Part shown: piece after piece, positions 56,751 through 64,000 of the stretch
How the letters are laid out: each line of letters begins with the position of its first letter
Position numbering within the stretch: the stretch's first letter is position 1
Source of the DNA: Microbacterium atlanticum
GTDB lineage: Bacteria; Actinomycetota; Actinomycetes; Actinomycetales; Microbacteriaceae
DNA length: 64,000 bases
Reading direction: 5' to 3'
Assembly (NCBI RefSeq): GCF_015277815.1
Contig: NZ_CP063813.1
Span: 930,001 to 994,000, forward strand
Translations under genes and position numbers: made by a program
The notes under the pieces: generated by a model
Told to the model about the DNA's origin: nothing
Seen by the model: the letters and a program-made list of their open reading frames with translations, nothing else
Database searches by the model: none

Positions 56751-57029
56751 TCATGCCTCCGCGTCGTGGTCGGTGGTGAGCAGTTCGGCGAGCCTGTCGA
56801 GCGTCGACTCGGCGCCGTCCCCGTCGGCGGTGAGCGTCACGTAGTCGCCCTGCTCCACGCCGAGCGCGATCACGCCCAGGATGCTCGCCGCGTTGACCGG
56901 CGCTCCCGAGTCCTTGGCGATCGTGATCGGGATGCCGGCGTCCTTGGCCGCCTGAGCGAACAGCTTCGCGGGCCGGGCGTGCAGCCCGTGCGCCGATCCG
57001 ATGCGGACGGTGCGGGAGATGGGTGGCAT
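56751..57029 (-). CDS. ptsH: PTS phosphocarrier protein HPr
   Basis: Phosphocarrier of 92 residues. The phosphorylated His is His17 in AHGLHARPA; the regulatory-Ser region reads VNAASILGVIALGV with Ser about 49, so a Ser at this site is kept although no HPr kinase is in view. Receives phosphate from Enzyme I, encoded immediately downstream (2 to 5 bp away depending on start), and gives it to EIIA proteins. AGAGG lies 10 nt before the ATG. Confidence 0.93.
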   Translation of the reverse strand: MPPISRTVRIGSAHGLHARPAKLFAQAAKDAGIPITIAKDSGAPVNAASILGVIALGVEQGDYVTLTADGDGAESTLDRLAELLTTDHDAEA

Positions 57030-57065
57030 GTGGTGGTGACCTCTCTGTCGGAGTCCGGCGTCGGT

Positions 57066-57422
57066 TCAGTATGCGGGGGAGGCGGGGTCGGGCGGGGCGA
57101 CGGCCGGCTGCGGCTCCCTCTCGCCGGCCGCTGCGCGGACCACCTCCAGCGTGCGCGTCCCGTCGAGGTCCCCGAAGATGTCCGGCGGCAGCAGCACCAC
57201 CGTCGTGCCCCGGGCTGCCGCATCCCGTTCGATGCGCTCGAGCGCATGAGCCAGATGCGGTCCCACGAGGACCATGTCCGCGGCGTCGAGGTCGATCGGG
57301 AGCGACCGCTCGGTGCCGGCGAAGGCGGCGTAGTCGAGCCCCTGGGCGTGCGCGGCGTGGCGCACGCGCTGGGCGACGAAGGTGCTGGACGCACCCGCTC
57401 CGCAGACCACCAGGATCCTCAT
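57066..57422 (-). CDS. Stand-alone PTS IIB-like protein (lactose/cellobiose type)
   Basis: Protein of 118 residues starting RILVVCGAGASSTFVAQRVR, the P-loop-like Cys motif (Cys7) of lactose/cellobiose IIB domains; DMVLVGPHLAHAL near residue 50 fits the same fold. The last 25 residues are Pro/Ala-rich. It is the first gene of the ptsH-ptsI-mtlA-mtlF-mtlD operon, but MtlA already has a IIB domain and no cognate IIC is nearby. It may be a regulator-linked phosphocarrier or a relic. GGAAGGAGG stands 7 nt before the ATG. Confidence 0.8.
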   Translation of the reverse strand: MRILVVCGAGASSTFVAQRVRHAAHAQGLDYAAFAGTERSLPIDLDAADMVLVGPHLAHALERIERDAAARGTTVVLLPPDIFGDLDGTRTLEVVRAAAGEREPQPAVAPPDPASPAY

Positions 57423-57443
57423 CGATCCGCCTCCTTCCCTGCC

Positions 57444-57498
57444 ATTGTTGTGAGAACGCTGGGAGGGGACAACCAGTCCTTCTTCCGCGGGGGCGGAA
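57444..57498. promoter_or_regulatory. Divergent control region of PTS operon and regulator
   Basis: Minus strand: -35 TTGTCC (57472-57467), 17-bp spacer, -10 AACAAT (57449-57444) for the PTS operon. GGAC-N5-GTCC (57467-57479) overlaps the -35, and TTCCGC-N4-GCGGAA (57483-57498) lies just upstream; either may bind the regulator encoded at 57542. Confidence 0.45.
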
Positions 57499-57529
57499 AC
57501 CCGGGCGGCCTCGCCTTCCGCGCGCGTGA

Positions 57530-57535
57530 TTGACT
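57530..57535 (+). promoter_or_regulatory. Possible -10 box of PTS regulator
   Basis: TTGACT stands 6 nt before the GTG at 57542; GGAGA in the same interval could instead be a ribosome site. Confidence 0.3.
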
Positions 57536-57541
57536 GGAGAC

Positions 57542-59482
57542 GTGACCCGGGCCCGGCAAGATCGCGTGCTGGGGCTGCTCCTGCGCGACGGGGAATGGAT
57601 GACCGCCTCGGCGCTGGCAGACGCTCTCGGCGTGACGCCGCGCAGCATCCGCTCCTATGTCACCGCCGCCAACACCCGGGTGGCGCCCGGCACAGCCGTC
57701 GAATCGGGCCCGCAGGGGTACCGCGCGGGCTCGGAGGCGGCGGCGGCTCTGCGCGCCGGAGCCGACCCCGGCACGCCCCGCGACCGCCTCCACACCCTGG
57801 TGCGCTCGCTGCTGGACGCGCCGGACGGGATCGACGTCTTCCACACCGCCGACGCGCTCCACGTCTCGCCCGCGACGCTGGACGCCGACCTGGCGCGGGT
57901 GCGCGGGCTCCTGGGCGGCACGGAGCTCACGCTCGAGCGCTCCGCGTCCCGGGCGCGCCTGCGCGGCACCGAGAGCGCGCAGCGGCGCCTGCTCAGCCGG
58001 CTCGCTCACGACGAGATGGACGCCGGGTCGTTCGACATCGCTGCCCTCCGCCGGACGCTCGGGGAGGGGTCGGTGGGCGCACGGGCGTTCGGCCCGTTCA
58101 AGACCGAGCTCGTCGCCCGTCTGGGGGAGCTCGGCTGGTTCGTCAACGAGTTCGGCATCGGCGATGTCGTGATGCACATCGCCATCGCCGCGGACCGCAC
58201 GGCGCGCGATCGGCCGCTGGACACACCGGAATCGGATGCCGCGGCCGACCGCCCCACGCAGACGCAGGTCGCCGCGATCATCGCCGAGCTCGCCGAGCGC
58301 CACCTCGGGGTGCGGCTGGGCTCGGCCGACCTGCAGCACCTCGCGACCCTCGTGCTGACCAGGGTGGTCGCCCCGGACGGCGCCGCGGACGAGGCATCCG
58401 GATCCCGTCCCGCCTCGCTGGACGGCGAGGTGGAGCAGATCGTGCGCGAGGTCGTGACGGCGGCCGCCGAGGAGTTCCTCGTCGACATCGCGCACGACGA
58501 CTTCGTCGCCCGGCTCGCCCTGCACGTGCAGAACCTGCTGCACCGCGCCCGCGAGCAGGCGTGGTCGCGGAACCCGCTGACGCGCTCCCTGAAGTCGACG
58601 TACCCGATGATCTTCGAGGTCGCGGTGTTCATCGCGAGCCGCCTGCAGCAGCGCCTGGGCATCCCGCTGCCCGACGACGAGATCGCCTACATCGCCATGC
58701 ACGTCGGCGGGCGGCTCGAGCGCAGCCGCCGTGCCGACCAGCTGCTCACCGCGACGATCGTCTGCCCCGGCTACTACGACCTGCACGAGCTGCTGCGCTC
58801 GAGCGTCGACCGCTCGCTCGGACGGGCGGTCGAGGTCGTCGGCGTCGAGACGCGCGTCGACCCCGACTGGGACTCGATCGACACCGACCTCGTGCTGACG
58901 ACCATCGACCCTCCGGCTCCGAGCGACCGGATCGTGCGGATCCAGCCGTTCCTCACCGACGCCGACGTGGAGCGCGTGCAGACCGCGGCCGGGCGCATCC
59001 GGCGTTCGCGCCGCCTCGCGCGCCTGCGGGCCGAGCTGGAGCGGTACTTCGAGCCCTCGGCCTTCGTCCGCGGGCTCGACGACGTGCCCGGCGGCGACGA
59101 AGGCGTGATCCGGGCGCTGGGCGCACTGCTGGTCGCCCAGGACGTCATCGACGCCGAGTACGTCGAGCGCACCATCAAGCGCGAACGGCTGTCGTCGACG
59201 GCGTTCACCGACGCCCTCGCGGTGCCGCATGCGCTGGAGATGACCGCGTCCCGCACCGCGATCGCGGTCGGGATCGCGGACCCCTCGATCCCGTGGGGCG
59301 ACGCACGCGTGCAGGTGGTCGCACTCGTGGCGTTCTCGGAGTCCGACCGCGAGGCGTTCCAGACCGTCTTCGAGCAGTTCGTCGAGGTGTTCAGCGAACG
59401 CGACAGCGTGCAGCGCATCGTCCGCCGCGGCACGGACTTCAACGCCTTCCTCGACGAGCTCGTCGCCGTGATCGACGGCTGA
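57542..59482 (+). CDS. PRD-containing BglG/MtlR-type transcriptional regulator
   Basis: Regulator of 646 residues. Order: N-terminal helix-turn-helix (MTASALADALGVTPRSIRSY near residue 20), second HTH near residue 95, PRD1 around residues 180-290 (VVMHIAIAADR), PRD2 around residues 300-400 (IAYIAMHVGGRLERS), a IIB-like segment with Cys in TIVCPGYYDLHELL near residue 408, and a C-terminal EIIA domain (AVPHAL His near residue 562). PTS phosphorylation of these His/Cys should set its activity, as in MtlR. It is divergent from the mannitol operon and is its likely activator. Starts at GTG 57542. Confidence 0.88.
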   Translation: MTRARQDRVLGLLLRDGEWMTASALADALGVTPRSIRSYVTAANTRVAPGTAVESGPQGYRAGSEAAAALRAGADPGTPRDRLHTLVRSLLDAPDGIDVFHTADALHVSPATLDADLARVRGLLGGTELTLERSASRARLRGTESAQRRLLSRLAHDEMDAGSFDIAALRRTLGEGSVGARAFGPFKTELVARLGELGWFVNEFGIGDVVMHIAIAADRTARDRPLDTPESDAAADRPTQTQVAAIIAELAERHLGVRLGSADLQHLATLVLTRVVAPDGAADEASGSRPASLDGEVEQIVREVVTAAAEEFLVDIAHDDFVARLALHVQNLLHRAREQAWSRNPLTRSLKSTYPMIFEVAVFIASRLQQRLGIPLPDDEIAYIAMHVGGRLERSRRADQLLTATIVCPGYYDLHELLRSSVDRSLGRAVEVVGVETRVDPDWDSIDTDLVLTTIDPPAPSDRIVRIQPFLTDADVERVQTAAGRIRRSRRLARLRAELERYFEPSAFVRGLDDVPGGDEGVIRALGALLVAQDVIDAEYVERTIKRERLSSTAFTDALAVPHALEMTASRTAIAVGIADPSIPWGDARVQVVALVAFSESDREAFQTVFEQFVEVFSERDSVQRIVRRGTDFNAFLDELVAVIDG

Positions 59483-59525
59483 GCCGAGGCATCCGCCTGC
59501 GTGTCGTGTCGCGGTGCGCCCCGGG

Positions 59526-60110
59526 TCAGCCGCGTGCCAGGCGCTCGGACAACCCGAGACGGACGGCGGGCCACTCGTGGGGGAGGATCGAGAAGACGAC
59601 GGTGTCGCGGAAGGTGCCGTCGGGACCGAGACGGTGGTTGCGCAGCACGCCGTCCTGCTTCGCCCCCAGCCGCGCGATCGCGGCTCGCGACTGCCGGTTG
59701 TGCCAGTGCGTGCGGAACTCCACGGCGATCGCGTCGCAGGTCTCGAAGGCGTGCGCGAGCAGGAGGAGCTTCGACGCGGTGTTGACGGCGGTGCGCTGCG
59801 CCTCGGGACCGATCCAGGTGTGGCCGATCTCGACGTGCCGGTTCTGCTGGTCGATGTTGCAGAACGTCGTGGTGCCCACGACACGGCCGGTGTCGAGGCG
59901 GCGCACCGCCCAGGGATTCATGTGACCCTCGTCGCGCCACGCCAGCCGCTGCGCGATGTCGGCGCCCACCGTGTCGGTGCGGGGGACCGACGTGTACCAG
60001 GCGTGCTCGAGTCCGGCGGCGGCCACCCGCAGGTCGGCCTCGTGGGCGGGCTCGAGCGGCTCGAGCCGCACGTGCGCGTTCTCGAGCGTCAGGCGTTCCC
60101 GCAGCAGCAT
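59526..60110 (-). CDS. GNAT acetyltransferase, RimJ/RimL type
   Basis: Protein of 194 residues with GNAT landmarks: LTLENAHVRLEPLEPAHEA at the N-terminus, VVGTTTFCNIDQQNRHVEIG near residues 75-95, the acetyl-CoA loop GPEAQRTAVNTASKLLLL near residue 100, and NRQSRAAIARLGAKQDGVLR near residue 137. Closest in style to ribosomal-protein or amino-acid N-acetyltransferases; target unknown. TAGGCT lies 7 nt before the ATG. Stands alone on the minus strand, 44 bp after the end of the divergently placed PTS regulator gene. Confidence 0.85.
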   Translation of the reverse strand: MLLRERLTLENAHVRLEPLEPAHEADLRVAAAGLEHAWYTSVPRTDTVGADIAQRLAWRDEGHMNPWAVRRLDTGRVVGTTTFCNIDQQNRHVEIGHTWIGPEAQRTAVNTASKLLLLAHAFETCDAIAVEFRTHWHNRQSRAAIARLGAKQDGVLRNHRLGPDGTFRDTVVFSILPHEWPAVRLGLSERLARG

Positions 60111-60117
60111 GCCTCCG

Positions 60118-60123
60118 AGCCTA
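60118..60123 (-). promoter_or_regulatory. -10 box, leaderless type
   Basis: On the minus strand TAGGCT stands 7 nt before the ATG at 60110; the interval also holds GGAGG, too close to serve as a ribosome site. Confidence 0.45.
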
Positions 60124-60170
60124 GAGCCGGGGGCGCCCGCACCGAGGCCCCCGGCCAGTGCGGGCCGGAC

Positions 60171-61538
60171 TCAGGACTCCTTGGCGTGCATCTCAGCCTC
60201 GACCACGGCGGCCGCGGCGGCCGGGTCGCTCCCTGACACCTGGGACGCCCGGCGGGCGGCGGCGATCGCTCGCTGACCGGCGGGCAGCCAGACCGAGAGC
60301 CCGATGACGACGAACGTCAGGACGCCCGCGGCGACCAGCAGCATCTCGATCGGCACGAGGTCGGCGAGCGGTCCGAACACGACCATGCCGATCGGCATCG
60401 CGACGGCCATCACGATGCCGACGAATCCGAACACGCGGCCCTGCCGCTCGGGTTCCACGGTCTCCTGCAGGAGCGTCATCGACGGGGTGGAGAAGAACGG
60501 CACGGCGAGTCCGACGAGGAACATGAACCCGAAGAAGACCCAGACGTTCGGCGACAGGCCCAGCCCGATCGAGAGCGCGCCGAACACCAGCGACGACGAC
60601 ACGATCATGCCGATCCGGCTGCGCTTGGCGAAGAAGGAGGCGACGAGGATGCCACCGAGCATCATGCCGACGCTGAAGGCGATCTCGAGCACGGCGAGGT
60701 TGACGACGTCCTGCGCCTCGCCCGCGGGGAACGAGCGCACCAGCATGAGCGGGGTGAGGTTCGAGGGTGCCACGGTGAGCAGGAAGATGATCGCGAACAC
60801 CACCAGCAGCCACCGCACGAAGGCGTGGTGGGCGATGTAGCGGATGCCGTCGACGAGGTCGGCGAAGTAGCCGGTGTGGGCGTCGGCGGCCCGCCGGACG
60901 GTTCCGACCGGGATGAAGGCGAGGATGCCGATGCCGATGACGGCGGTCGCGACGTCGATGAAGAAGATCGGGATGAGCGATGCGGCCGAGCCGCCGGACG
61001 CGGCCGAGGCCCACGCGTACAGCGCGCCGGCGGCTGCCGGGGCCAGGAGGGCCATCGCTGACTGGATGGAGCCGTTGATGCCGTTGACCCGGATGAGGTT
61101 GCGCGTCGGCGCGATCTGCGGGATGAGCGCCGACACCGCCGGCATCTGGATGCCGGCGCCGGCCGACCGGACCGCCATGGTGGCGAAGATCAGCCACACC
61201 GCGTCGTACCCGGTCATCATGAGGAGTGCGAGCGCGAGCGTCGACGCCGCGATGGCCGCGTCGGCGCCCATGATGAGGTACTTGCGGTTGTGGCGGTCGG
61301 CCCAGACGCCGCCGAAGATGGACACGACCGCCTGCGGGAGGAAGCCGAACAGCGCCGCCAGCATCATCACGATGCCCGACTGGTACGTGATCGTCAGGTA
61401 CCAGAAGACGGCGTACTGCACCAGCATCGATCCGAACAGGCTGACCGTCTGCCCGCTCAGGAACAGGATGACGTTGCGCAGCCAGCGAGGCGGGTCCGTC
61501 TGCACCGCGCCGTCGGCGCCGTCGTTCCCGCCGCTCAT
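60171..61538 (-). CDS. MFS transporter, MFS_3/macrolide-efflux-like
   Basis: Transporter of about 455 residues with 12 predicted segments. The start NVILFLSGQTVSLFGSMLVQYAV-type region near residue 20 (motif SGQTVSLFGS), the loop GGVWADRHNRKYLIMGAD near residue 75, and the ETVEPERQGRVFGFVG loop near residue 365 are typical of the MFS_3 group that includes macrolide and siderophore exporters. ATG 61538 is chosen for its GGGGA spacing; ATG 61544 two codons earlier is equally possible. Single gene; substrate unknown. Confidence 0.85.
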   Translation of the reverse strand: MSGGNDGADGAVQTDPPRWLRNVILFLSGQTVSLFGSMLVQYAVFWYLTITYQSGIVMMLAALFGFLPQAVVSIFGGVWADRHNRKYLIMGADAAIAASTLALALLMMTGYDAVWLIFATMAVRSAGAGIQMPAVSALIPQIAPTRNLIRVNGINGSIQSAMALLAPAAAGALYAWASAASGGSAASLIPIFFIDVATAVIGIGILAFIPVGTVRRAADAHTGYFADLVDGIRYIAHHAFVRWLLVVFAIIFLLTVAPSNLTPLMLVRSFPAGEAQDVVNLAVLEIAFSVGMMLGGILVASFFAKRSRIGMIVSSSLVFGALSIGLGLSPNVWVFFGFMFLVGLAVPFFSTPSMTLLQETVEPERQGRVFGFVGIVMAVAMPIGMVVFGPLADLVPIEMLLVAAGVLTFVVIGLSVWLPAGQRAIAAARRASQVSGSDPAAAAAVVEAEMHAKES

Positions 61539-61655
61539 CGTCATTCCCCGTCCGTCGTCCGCGCGCGATCGCGAGCGGCTCGGAAGGGGGCTCGCGTGAC
61601 AACGCGGACGCGACTCTAGCACGGGCCCCGGACACGCGCCCGGCGCCCGGCGGAG

Positions 61656-63548
61656 TCAGCCGCCATAGGCGTCCAGCAGCGCGCGGGCGCCGTCGGCGAG
61701 CGCGCGGATGCGCGCCGACGCGTCGTCGCGGTCGTCTCCTCTCACATCCAGATAGAGCTTGAGCTTGGGCTCGGTGCCGCTGGGCCGCACGATGACGCGC
61801 GACCCGTCCGCCAGCCACAGGCGAAGCACGTCGCCCGGCGGGAGGTCGCCGAAACCGCCGAGCAGATCGTCGATCCGCTCCACCGCGACCTCGCCCACGG
61901 ACTGCGGATGCCGCTCCCGCAGCGCCCCCATGATCCGGCCGATCTGCGACAGATCGTCGACGCGCACCGAGATCTGGTCACTCGCGAACGAGCCGAACTG
62001 CTCGTCGAACTCCACGAGCAGGTCGGCGAGGGATGCGCCGCGTCCGCGCGCCTCCGCCACCATCCCGAGGATCGCCACGGCCGCCGAGATGCCGTCCTTG
62101 TCGCGGACCGTCTCCGGGTTGACGAGGTATCCCAGCGCCTCCTCGAACCCGAACACCATCCCGGGGGCGCGGGAGATCCACTTGAATCCGGTCAGCGTCG
62201 CGTGGAAGTCGAGGCCGTAGTGCTCGGCGACGGTCTGCAGTCCCGGCGACGACACCAGCGAGCAGGCGAGCGAAGCCCCGGCGGACGTGCCGTCGGCCGT
62301 CGCCAACCGGGCGGCGCGCCACCCCAGCAGCAGGCCGATCTCGTTGCCGGTGAGGCGCCGCCAGCCGCCCTCCGCCGCGTCGTCGGGCAGCGCGACGGCC
62401 AGCCGGTCCGCGTCAGGGTCGTTGGCGACGATCAGCTCCGCGCCGGAGTCGCGCGCGACCTCGAACGCGAGGTCCATCGCGCCGGGCTCCTCAGGATTGG
62501 GGAAGGCCACGGTCGGGAACCGGCCGTCGGGCTCGAGCTGCGCTGTCACCGGCACCGGGGCGGGGTAGCCCGCGGTCTCGAGGATGCGCGAGAAGGTCTC
62601 CCATCCGACGCCGTGCATGGCGGTGTACACCCAGGCGAGGCCCTCGGCCCCGGGCGGCGCCGGAGCCACCGCCGCCGTCGCCGCGATGTACTCCTCGACG
62701 ACCGCCTCGGTCGCCAGCTCGAAGCCCAGCGAGCGGGGGATGGTCGAGACGTCGCCTGCGTCGGCGATGCGCTGGATGTGCGCGGCGATCTCGGCGTCGG
62801 CGGGCGACACGATCTGCGAGCCGTCGTCGTCGCCGCCGAGGTACACCTTGTAGCCGTTGTCGTCCGGCGGGTTGTGGCTGGCGGTGACCATGACGCCGGC
62901 CGCCGCGCCGAGGTGGCGGACGGCGAAGGCCAGGACGGGGGTCGGCAGCAGGCGCGGCAGCAGGATGGCGCGCAGGCCCGCGCCGGCGAAGATCTCGGCG
63001 GAGTCCCGTGCGAAGACGTCGGAGTTGCGGCGGCCGTCGTAGCCGATGACGACGATGGGCGCATCGTCGAGGATGCCGGGGATCTGCGGACCCTCGGCCT
63101 CGAGCGCGTCCGGTGACGGCGCGTCGGTGAGCGCCGCGGCCGACGTGCCGGCGGGGGGTCGATCGGCCGCGGCGGGAGCGTCCGCGGCGAGAGGAGGCAT
63201 CCCGGCCCGTTCCCGGACGTACGCAGCGAGACCGGCGGCCGCCTGCGCCACCAGCACGCGGTTCATGCGGTTGCTCCCGGCGCCGAGCGCGCCGCGCAGA
63301 CCCGCCGTGCCGAACGCCAGCCGAGTCGCGAACCGGTCGGCGAGGTCGTCGGCCGCACCGGCGTCGCCCGCCTCGGCGGCCTCGACCAGAGCGCGCAGCT
63401 CGGCGCGCGTGTCGGCGTCGGGGTCCTGTGCCATCCACGCGCGCGCGCGGGCGAGGACGGCGGCGGGGTCGTCGGCTCCGGCGGGGACCTGGTCGGGTGC
63501 CGGCTCCTGGACGTCCGGGCTCGCGGCCGGCACCTCCTCGCCGTTCAC
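61656..63548 (-). CDS. Phospho-sugar mutase (phosphoglucomutase/phosphomannomutase)
   Basis: Alpha-D-phosphohexomutase of 630 residues. The phosphoserine loop VTASHNPPDDNGYKVY is near residue 222, the metal loop in ANDPDADRLAVAL near residue 380, and the sugar/phosphate-binding RPSGTEPKLKLYLDV near residue 597. LAFGTAGLRGALGAGSNRM near residue 78 binds substrate phosphate. Odd: about 45 Ala/Pro-rich residues (about 115-160) are inserted before the mutase core strand VVIGYDGRR. The GTG at 63548 overlaps the phosphorylase stop (GTGA), so it may act on ribose or deoxyribose 1-phosphate from nucleosides. The start is uncertain. Confidence 0.85.
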   Translation of the reverse strand: MNGEEVPAASPDVQEPAPDQVPAGADDPAAVLARARAWMAQDPDADTRAELRALVEAAEAGDAGAADDLADRFATRLAFGTAGLRGALGAGSNRMNRVLVAQAAAGLAAYVRERAGMPPLAADAPAAADRPPAGTSAAALTDAPSPDALEAEGPQIPGILDDAPIVVIGYDGRRNSDVFARDSAEIFAGAGLRAILLPRLLPTPVLAFAVRHLGAAAGVMVTASHNPPDDNGYKVYLGGDDDGSQIVSPADAEIAAHIQRIADAGDVSTIPRSLGFELATEAVVEEYIAATAAVAPAPPGAEGLAWVYTAMHGVGWETFSRILETAGYPAPVPVTAQLEPDGRFPTVAFPNPEEPGAMDLAFEVARDSGAELIVANDPDADRLAVALPDDAAEGGWRRLTGNEIGLLLGWRAARLATADGTSAGASLACSLVSSPGLQTVAEHYGLDFHATLTGFKWISRAPGMVFGFEEALGYLVNPETVRDKDGISAAVAILGMVAEARGRGASLADLLVEFDEQFGSFASDQISVRVDDLSQIGRIMGALRERHPQSVGEVAVERIDDLLGGFGDLPPGDVLRLWLADGSRVIVRPSGTEPKLKLYLDVRGDDRDDASARIRALADGARALLDAYGG

Positions 63549-64000
63549 AGTGCGCCGATCACGCGGGCGAGCAGGGACGAGATCCTCGGCTCGGCCTCCC
63601 GGCCGGCGTCGATGACCTCCTGGTGGCTGAGCGGGGTCTTCTGGATGCCCGCGGCCATGTTGGTGATGAGCGAGAAGCCGAGGATCTCCATGCCCGCCTG
63701 CCGCGCGGCGATCGCCTCGAGCGCCGTCGACATGCCGACGATGTGCCCGCCGAAGGTCTTGACCATCTGCACCTCCGCGGGCGTCTCGTACTGCGGCCCG
63801 CGGAACTGGCAGTACACGCCCTCGTCCAATGTCGGCTCGATCGACCGCGCGAGATCGCGCAGGCGCATCGAGTACAGGTCGGTGAGATCGATGAACGTCG
63901 CCCCCTCGAGGGGGGTGTCGCCGGTGAGGTTGATGTGGTCGCTGATCAGCACCGCGCGCCCCGGCGACCAGGTGTGCCGGATGCCGCCCGCGCCGTTGGT
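63545..64000 (-). CDS. Purine-nucleoside phosphorylase, partial
   Basis: The C-terminal 151 codons of a trimeric-type purine nucleoside phosphorylase; the N-terminus lies beyond the right edge. Visible: TNGAGGIRHTWSPG at the cut edge, VLISDHINLTGDTPLEG, GVYCQFRGPQYETPAEVQM, and GMSTALEAIAARQAGMEILGF ending in SLITNMAAG with the purine-binding Asn. It splits inosine and guanosine with phosphate, complementing cdd, deoA and add encoded 15 kb away. Coupled to the downstream mutase by overlap. Confidence 0.92.
   Translation of the reverse strand, partial: TNGAGGIRHTWSPGRAVLISDHINLTGDTPLEGATFIDLTDLYSMRLRDLARSIEPTLDEGVYCQFRGPQYETPAEVQMVKTFGGHIVGMSTALEAIAARQAGMEILGFSLITNMAAGIQKTPLSHQEVIDAGREAEPRISSLLARVIGAL

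Overview
The window is very GC-rich, densely coded chromosomal DNA from an actinobacterium, most likely Microbacteriaceae and probably Microbacterium or a close relative. This rests on the base composition, on a RamB-type regulator divergent from a GTP-type PEP carboxykinase, on an actinobacterial sdhCDAB operon, on the recurring word GGATGCC/GGCATCC inside genes and terminators, and on many start codons with a -10-like hexamer 6-7 nt upstream (leaderless mRNAs). Genus is an inference. About 58 protein genes are supported. No tRNA, rRNA or CRISPR array was seen.

Layout. 82-3184: succinate-semialdehyde dehydrogenase, a small membrane protein, a RibD-C/DHFR-fold reductase, and a DUF2975 + XRE pair. 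3326-6944: a maltokinase convergent with a trehalose-synthase-like GH13 enzyme. 7052-11589: an AlkZ-like winged-helix protein, a RamB-like regulator and pckG. 11665-16732: two divergent ABC exporters sharing a control region with two copies of GTCAA-N6-TTGAC. 16862-22630: an MHS transporter, a small membrane protein and the riboflavin operon ribD-ribE-ribBA-ribH behind an FMN riboswitch. 22713-27091: a SorC-type regulator divergent from glpD-glpK. 27099-33039: Fpg-like glycosylase, GNAT, a DUF559-type endonuclease-like gene, trpS, xth and a YihY/BrkB membrane protein. 33117-36706: sdhCDAB. 37074-39447: secreted GH10 xylanase and mannose-1-phosphate guanylyltransferase. 39629-47962: nucleoside ABC importer (BMP lipoprotein, ATPase, two permeases) with cdd, deoA and add, together a nucleoside uptake and salvage locus. 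48059-50915: a second DUF559-type gene inside a field of palindromic repeats, one of them split by an IS256-family element. 50916-59482: an alpha/beta hydrolase, then a mannitol PTS locus that also encodes HPr and Enzyme I, divergent from a PRD/EIIA-type regulator. 59526-64000: GNAT, MFS transporter, phosphohexomutase and a purine nucleoside phosphorylase cut by the right edge.

The most unusual signal is the pairing of two paralogous AbiEi-like/DUF559 genes with two separate families of roughly 80-98 bp palindromic elements. Elements of family A (two copies of 98 bp) bracket the gene at 28813-29640. Elements of family B surround the gene at 48059-48916, and one provides its stop codon. The IS256 element sits in a B copy with an apparent 8-bp target duplication. 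A third, unrelated palindrome (family C) lies at 16767-16844. This resembles REP/RAYT partnerships but with a nuclease-like gene, and it is the best candidate here for an undescribed system.

Regulatory structure is otherwise rich: the FMN riboswitch has a hairpin that competes with its P1 stem, an exact TGCACATATGTGCA operator sits before the glycerol regulator, and several terminators are built from the GGATGCC word.
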